A DNA stretch of 64,000 nucleotides from Thermus thermophilus HB8 (GTDB taxonomy: Bacteria; Deinococcota; Deinococci; Deinococcales; Thermaceae), in contig NC_006461.1 of NCBI RefSeq assembly GCF_000091545.1, forward strand, positions 247,564 to 311,563, given 5' to 3'. The position numbers and the translations under genes are program-made. Below are positions 60,295-64,000 of the stretch, piece after piece (position 1 is the first letter of the stretch; the number at the start of each line of letters is the position of its first letter). Below the pieces are notes generated by a model. That model did not search any database and was not told the DNA's origin. It saw only the letters and a program-made list of their open reading frames with translations.

Positions 60295-61096
60295 CCCGGT
60301 GCACCACCTCCACGGCGAACCTGCCGGAAAGCTCCTCCGCCAGGCGCTCCGCCACGGCCACGCTCCGGTGCCTTCCCCCGGTGCAGCCCACGGCCACGGT
60401 GTAGAAGGCCCGCCCCTCCGCCCGCGCCCCTTCGGCCGCGAGCCCGGCCACGGCGAGGAGGGCCCGGTAGTAGGGCTCCGCGGCCTCGGAAAAGACGTAG
60501 CGCCGGACCTCGGGGTCCAGGCCCGTCCGGGGCCTGAGGGCCGGGTCGTAGTGGGGGTTGGGCAGGGGGCGGACGTCCAGGACCAGGTCCGCCTCCTGGG
60601 GGGGGCCCCACTTGAAGCCGAAGGAGACCAGGCGGAGGAGGAACCCCCCCTCCTCGCCCAAAAAGCGGGCCAGGGCCTCCTTGAGCCCTCGAGGCGAGAG
60701 CTCCGAGGTGTCCACCACCAGGTGGGCCCGCCCCCTAAGGCCCGCCAGGGCCCGCCTCTCCTCGGCGATCTCCCGCATCAGGTTCCCCGCCCCCAAGGGG
60801 TGGACCCGGCGGGTGAGGTTGTAGCGGCGGAGGAGGACCTCGGGCCGGGCCTCGAGGTAGACCACGGTGGGCCGCAACGCCTCCAGGACCTCCTCCAGGT
60901 CCTGGAAGAAGGCCAGGGCCCGGGCGTCCACCACCACCCCCACCCGGGCGAGGCCCCGGGCCGCCGCCTCCTGGAGGAGGGGGAGCCAGAGCCTGGGGGG
61001 GAGGTTGTCCACCATGAAGTAGCCGAGGTCCTCCAGAAAACCCCGGGCCGTGGTCTTGCCCGCCCCGGAGAGGCCCGTGAGGACGAGGAAGCGCAT
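60275..61096 (-). CDS. rapZ: RNase adapter/nucleotide-binding protein RapZ (YvcJ)
   Basis: P-loop NTPase that in enterobacteria guides RNase E to a small RNA controlling amino-sugar synthesis; other phyla pair it with yvcK. Walker A is LTGLSGAGKTTARGFLEDLG, the DxxG-like DNLPPRL follows, and the C-terminal domain has VAVGCTGGRHRSVAVAERLA, the typical metabolite-binding motif. The 273-residue length is standard. ATG 61096 is 7 nt after TATAGT, which includes the fmt stop codon. Confidence 0.92.
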   Translation of the reverse strand: MRFLVLTGLSGAGKTTARGFLEDLGYFMVDNLPPRLWLPLLQEAAARGLARVGVVVDARALAFFQDLEEVLEALRPTVVYLEARPEVLLRRYNLTRRVHPLGAGNLMREIAEERRALAGLRGRAHLVVDTSELSPRGLKEALARFLGEEGGFLLRLVSFGFKWGPPQEADLVLDVRPLPNPHYDPALRPRTGLDPEVRRYVFSEAAEPYYRALLAVAGLAAEGARAEGRAFYTVAVGCTGGRHRSVAVAERLAEELSGRFAVEVVHRDVEREG

Positions 61097-61103
61097 CTAC
61101 CTG

Positions 61104-61109
61104 ACTATA
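61104..61109 (-). promoter_or_regulatory. leaderless -10 box (TATAGT) for rapZ, containing the fmt stop codon
   Basis: On the minus strand TATAGT (the TAG inside is the fmt stop), then 7 nt, then ATG 61096. Confidence 0.5.
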
Positions 61110-62022
61110 CCTGGCCGAGCCGGGTCCCCGGGGCCACGCCATAGCCCCGGGCCCAGTCGGCGGCGGGCATGGCCCGCCTTCCCTCGGGCTGGACCTCCAG
61201 GAGGAGGAGGAGGCCCGAGGCCGTGCCCACCACCACGCCCTCCGGCCCCACCCGGGCCACCACCCCGGGCTCCCCTTCCCCGGGCTCGGGGCGGAGCCTC
61301 AAGGCCTTGACCCGCTGGCCCCGGTGGAAGAAGTAGCTCCCGGGCCAGGGCTGGACGGCCCGGTGGCGGCGGTAGAGGGCCTCGGCGCTCTCCCCGAAGT
61401 CCAGCCGTCCCTCCTCCTTGGAAAGGGGCGGGGCGTAGGAGGCCTCCCCTTCCTGGGGCCTGGGGGTGAGCTCCGGGAGGCGCTCCAGCACCTCAAGAAG
61501 GAGCTCCACCCCCTTGTCCCTGAGCCGGTTCCCCAGGGCCACGGCGTCCTCGTCCGGCAGGATGGGCGTCCGCCAGACGGCGTAGAGGGGGCCGGTGTCC
61601 AGGCCCTCGTCCAGGCGCATGATGGAGACCCCGGTCTCCCGTTCCCCGGCGAGGAGGGCCCGCTGGACGGGGGCCGCCCCCCGGTACTTGGGGAGGAGGG
61701 AGGGGTGGAGGTTGAGGAAGCCGTGTGGGGGGATGTCCAAGGCCTCCTTGGGGATGAGCTTCCCGTAGGCCGCCACCACCGCCACCTCGGGCGCGGCCTG
61801 GCGCAAGGCCTCGAGGAAGGCCTCCTCCCTAAGCCGAGCCGGGCGCAAAAGGGGAAGCCCCTCCGCCTCGGCGTAGCGGGCCACGGGGCTCGGGGCGGGC
61901 CTCAGGCCCCGGCCCTGGGGCTTGTCGGGCTGGGAGACCACCAGGACCACCTGGTGGCGCTTCCGTAGGGCGTCCAGCACGGGGACGGCCCAGAGGGGGG
62001 TGCCGAAGAAGGCCACCCTCAT
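61105..62022 (-). CDS. fmt: methionyl-tRNA formyltransferase
   Basis: Formylates initiator Met-tRNA with 10-formyl-THF. The catalytic domain has HPSLLPKYRGAAPVQRALLA (catalytic region around residue 109), then the loop SIMRLDEGLDTGPLYA with the active Asp, preceded by the N-terminal VAFFGTPLWAVPVLDALRKR. C-terminal OB-fold domain about 205-305. It overlaps def by 4 nt (ATGA), the usual def-fmt pairing. Confidence 0.96.
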   Translation of the reverse strand: MRVAFFGTPLWAVPVLDALRKRHQVVLVVSQPDKPQGRGLRPAPSPVARYAEAEGLPLLRPARLREEAFLEALRQAAPEVAVVAAYGKLIPKEALDIPPHGFLNLHPSLLPKYRGAAPVQRALLAGERETGVSIMRLDEGLDTGPLYAVWRTPILPDEDAVALGNRLRDKGVELLLEVLERLPELTPRPQEGEASYAPPLSKEEGRLDFGESAEALYRRHRAVQPWPGSYFFHRGQRVKALRLRPEPGEGEPGVVARVGPEGVVVGTASGLLLLLEVQPEGRRAMPAADWARGYGVAPGTRLGQV

Positions 62023-62597
62023 CCCTGGGAAAGCTCCTTCAGCAAGGCCCGGGCCTCCTTCTGGAAGCGGACGAGCTCCGCCCGGTTGGCCTCCAGGAAG
62101 GCCTCCCGCTTGGGCTTGGGCAGGCGCTCAAAGAAGAGGATCCCGTCCAGATGATCGATCTCGTGCTGGAAGACCCGGGCCATGTACCCCTCGAGCTCCA
62201 ACACGCGCCCACGGCCCTCCTCGTCCTGGTACTCCACCCGGATGCGCTCCGCCCGGGGCACCTCCTCGGAGTAGAGGCCGGGCAGGGAGAGGCACCCCTC
62301 CGTCCCCTCCACCAGCCCCTCCCGGTAGGTGATCACCGGGTTCGCCACCACGTAGACCCGGCGCACGAGCTCCCTCAGGGGCCTCTCCTCCTCCCCCTCG
62401 GGCTCGTCGGCGTACTCCACCGCCACGAAGAGGCGCTGGGAGAGGCCGATCTGGGGGGCGGCAAGCCCCACCCCCTTGGCCTCAAACATCGTCTCCAGCA
62501 TGTCCTCCGCCAGGCGCTTAATCCCCGAGAAGTCCTCCACGGGCCGGGCCTTGCGGCGGAGGACGGGGTCTCCGTAAAGCCGGATGGGGTAGACCAT
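62019..62597 (-). CDS. def: peptide deformylase
   Basis: Removes formyl groups from nascent proteins. Motif 1 GVGLAAPQIG (about 46), motif 2 EGCLSLPG with the metal Cys (about 110) and motif 3 QHEIDHLDGILF (about 154) with the two metal His and catalytic Glu. The 192-residue length is of the type I class. ATG 62597 lies 7 nt after TAGAAT on the minus strand, so it probably has its own leaderless start as well as operon read-through. Confidence 0.96.
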   Translation of the reverse strand: MVYPIRLYGDPVLRRKARPVEDFSGIKRLAEDMLETMFEAKGVGLAAPQIGLSQRLFVAVEYADEPEGEEERPLRELVRRVYVVANPVITYREGLVEGTEGCLSLPGLYSEEVPRAERIRVEYQDEEGRGRVLELEGYMARVFQHEIDHLDGILFFERLPKPKREAFLEANRAELVRFQKEARALLKELSQG

Positions 62598-62602
62598 CCT
62601 TG

Positions 62603-63412
62603 CTATTCTAGCGCAACCCGCACCCGAACCGGTCCCAGGGTCTGGACCCCCGGGGGGAGGTCCGGGGCCACCGCCACCTCCACCTCCCCCGGGCCCAGGG
62701 CCTCCTGGAGGGTGGCGGCCACGCCCGCAAGGCCCTCCAGGGCCTCCCGCGGGCCCACGAGGCGCACCGTCTTGGGGGCATAGTCCAGGAGGCGGCGCCC
62801 CGGGGGGGGCTTGAGGGAGAGGGGCACCTCCTTGAGGAAGAGGGCTTCCCGGCGCTCCACCACCCGGACCCGGTTAGGCCGGAGCTCCACGCCCTCCAAG
62901 GGGCCCTCTGGGCCGAAGGGGAAGAGGACCACCTCGTCCCCCAGGTCCAGGCCCACGGCGCTCACGGCGGCCTCCACCTGGCTTTCCGGCCCCACCGCCT
63001 CCACGAAGGCGGGGTCGGTGAGGACCCAGGCCCCCTGGGCCAGGACCTCCACGGGGATCTGGCGCTGGGCCTCCACCTCCACCACCACTCCCACCCGGGC
63101 GGGCACCACCTCGAGGACCTCCACCCCCTGGGGGGCCGCCACCCGCACCTCCCGCACCACCTCCCCCTCGGCCCCGGAGAGGTCCAGGTAGGCGGAGACG
63201 GGAAGGGCCCGCCCCTCCAACAAGGGCGCAGGCCCCCTAAGCCTTAGGAGGACCTCCCGGGGAAGGCCCAGGGCGCGCCGCCCCTCCCCGAGCCCCACCA
63301 CCTGGAGGGGGACCTTGAGGCTCCGCTCCACCACGGGGGCCCGCTCCTGGAGGCTGTACCAGAGGGCGAAGGCCACGAGGAGGGCCAGCAGGAAGGCGGG
63401 CCAGTCACGCAT
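62603..63412 (-). CDS. cdaR: YbbR-domain protein CdaR
   Basis: Membrane-anchored regulator of the diadenylate cyclase CdaA, facing outside. One N-terminal helix (about residues 5-20, PAFLLALLVAFALWYSL) is followed by three YbbR-type beta repeats, for example VLLRLRGPAPLLEGRALPVS and VRLVGPREALEGLAGVAATL. The 269 residues are usual. It overlaps cdaA by 8 nt, the common cdaA-cdaR arrangement. Confidence 0.88.
   Translation of the reverse strand: MRDWPAFLLALLVAFALWYSLQERAPVVERSLKVPLQVVGLGEGRRALGLPREVLLRLRGPAPLLEGRALPVSAYLDLSGAEGEVVREVRVAAPQGVEVLEVVPARVGVVVEVEAQRQIPVEVLAQGAWVLTDPAFVEAVGPESQVEAAVSAVGLDLGDEVVLFPFGPEGPLEGVELRPNRVRVVERREALFLKEVPLSLKPPPGRRLLDYAPKTVRLVGPREALEGLAGVAATLQEALGPGEVEVAVAPDLPPGVQTLGPVRVRVALE
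62605..62610 (-). promoter_or_regulatory. leaderless -10 box (TAGAAT) for def, overlapping the cdaR stop
   Basis: TAGAAT on the minus strand, whose last T begins the cdaR TAG stop, then 7 nt to ATG 62597. Confidence 0.5.
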
Positions 63413-64000
63413 CCCGCACCACCTCCTTCAGGCGCGCCCGCAGGGCCTCGAGGGAGAGGGGCGGGGAGAGCCTCCCCCCCTCGGCCACCCGGATGGCCCC
63501 CGTTTCCTCGCTCACCACGATGACCAGGGCGTCGGACACCTCGGAGAGGCCCAAGGCGGCCCGGTGCCGGGTGCCGAGGCCCATGCCCACCTCGGAGAGG
63601 GGGAAGACGCACCCCGCGGCGAACAGCCTCCCCTCCCGCACGATGGCCCCCCCGTCGTGCAGGGGGGTGCCCGGGTAGAAGAGGGTCTCCAAAAGCCGGG
63701 CGGAAAGCCGGGCGTCCAGAACCTCGCCGCTCGCCGCGTACTCGCCCAAGGGGGTGCGCCGCTCCAGGGCGAGGAGGGCCCCGTGGCGCCGCTCGGCCAG
63801 GCGGCGAAGCCCGAGGAGGAGCTCTTCCATCTCCAAGGCCACCGGGGGGGGCCTAAGCGCCCCCTGGCCCCGGCCGAGCCGCTCCAGAAGCCCGCGAAGC
63901 TCAGGCTGGAAGACCACGATGAGGGCGAACGCGCCCAAGGTGGCGGCGTTCCCCAGGATCCAACTCAGGGTGGAGAGGCCGAGGAGGCTCGCCAGGAACC
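63405..64000 (-). CDS. cdaA: diadenylate cyclase CdaA (DAC domain), partial
   Basis: Membrane enzyme making c-di-AMP from two ATP. The visible part is the last 197 codons or so: the helix end SLLGLSTLSWILGNAATLGA, the typical VVFQPELRGLLERLGRG, then the DAC domain with FYPGTPLHDGGAIVREG (DGG where many relatives have DGA) and GLGTRHRAALGLSEVSDAL (RHR motif). The C-terminal SEETGAIRVAEGGRLS is typical. The start lies beyond the right edge, so membrane helices 1-2 are missing. First gene of the visible cdaA-cdaR-def-fmt-rapZ-yvcK run. Confidence 0.9.
   Translation of the reverse strand, partial: FLASLLGLSTLSWILGNAATLGAFALIVVFQPELRGLLERLGRGQGALRPPPVALEMEELLLGLRRLAERRHGALLALERRTPLGEYAASGEVLDARLSARLLETLFYPGTPLHDGGAIVREGRLFAAGCVFPLSEVGMGLGTRHRAALGLSEVSDALVIVVSEETGAIRVAEGGRLSPPLSLEALRARLKEVVRDA

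Overview
The window is a GC-rich (roughly 70% GC), densely packed bacterial chromosome segment. The proteins are very close to what is known from Thermus thermophilus: Taq-type M32 carboxypeptidase, 101-residue GroES, 415-residue phosphoglucose isomerase, caa3 oxidase with fused subunits, and an IspG/Tgt/FabI set with Thermus-like codon use (third positions almost all C or G). Genus-level assignment to Thermus is confident, T. thermophilus is likely, and the strain is not claimed.

Layout. 0-4.1 kb: phosphate transporter genes pstC-pstA-pstB (pstS would lie upstream, outside the window) and an MFS exporter. 4.1-9.2 kb: recF, a DciA-like protein, a LysM-NlpC/P60 cell-wall hydrolase, a nitroreductase, a small membrane protein and an unusually long prepilin peptidase. 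9.2-12.9 kb: M32 carboxypeptidase, then groES-groEL with a clear promoter and a CIRCE-like palindrome. 12.9-13.9 kb: a complete 1,029-bp IS element with a 9-bp target duplication, inserted just upstream of the groES -35 box. 13.9-21 kb: a SpoU methyltransferase, a GNAT/acyl-CoA-synthetase-like fusion, pgi, pckA and a PLP dehydratase. 21-25.8 kb: an arginine operon (argG-argH-argA, a hicB/broken hicA pair, then carA). 25.9-30.1 kb: a short leader ORF, an Ig-like lipoprotein and a subtilisin-like lipoprotein. 30.1-35.5 kb: sucA-sucB-lpd. 35.5-43.3 kb: housekeeping and small genes (enoyl-CoA hydratase, ruvA, HAD, LOG, USP, RlmB-like, M20, ROK kinase, DinB) with a frameshifted glutaredoxin-like gene. 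43.4-49.2 kb: fabI, ispG, tgt, a uracil permease interrupted by an in-frame TGA, and an AI-2E family permease. 49.3-54.6 kb: haem A synthesis fusion ctaAB and caa3 oxidase caaB-caaA. 54.6-57.9 kb: three tRNAs (Lys, Glu, Val), an MFS permease and a TPR protein. 58-64 kb: a co-directional run cdaA-cdaR-def-fmt-rapZ-yvcK, linking c-di-AMP synthesis, N-formylation chemistry and cell-wall/carbon regulation; cdaA runs off the right end.

Recurring features. (1) At least 17 genes have a TANNNT -10 hexamer 6-7 nt before the start codon, the signature of leaderless transcripts. In several the -10 overlaps the stop codon of the gene before. (2) The palindrome CCTCGAGG occurs about once per kb (more than 60 by eye), far above what base composition predicts. 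(3) Three copies of a hairpin repeat sit just behind the stop codons of tgt, the uracil permease and an MFS gene. (4) Several small or accessory genes are broken by one-base indels in G/C runs or by a nonsense codon. No CRISPR array, rRNA or prophage was seen. I found no clear unknown multi-gene defence system; the most notable items are listed in the findings.
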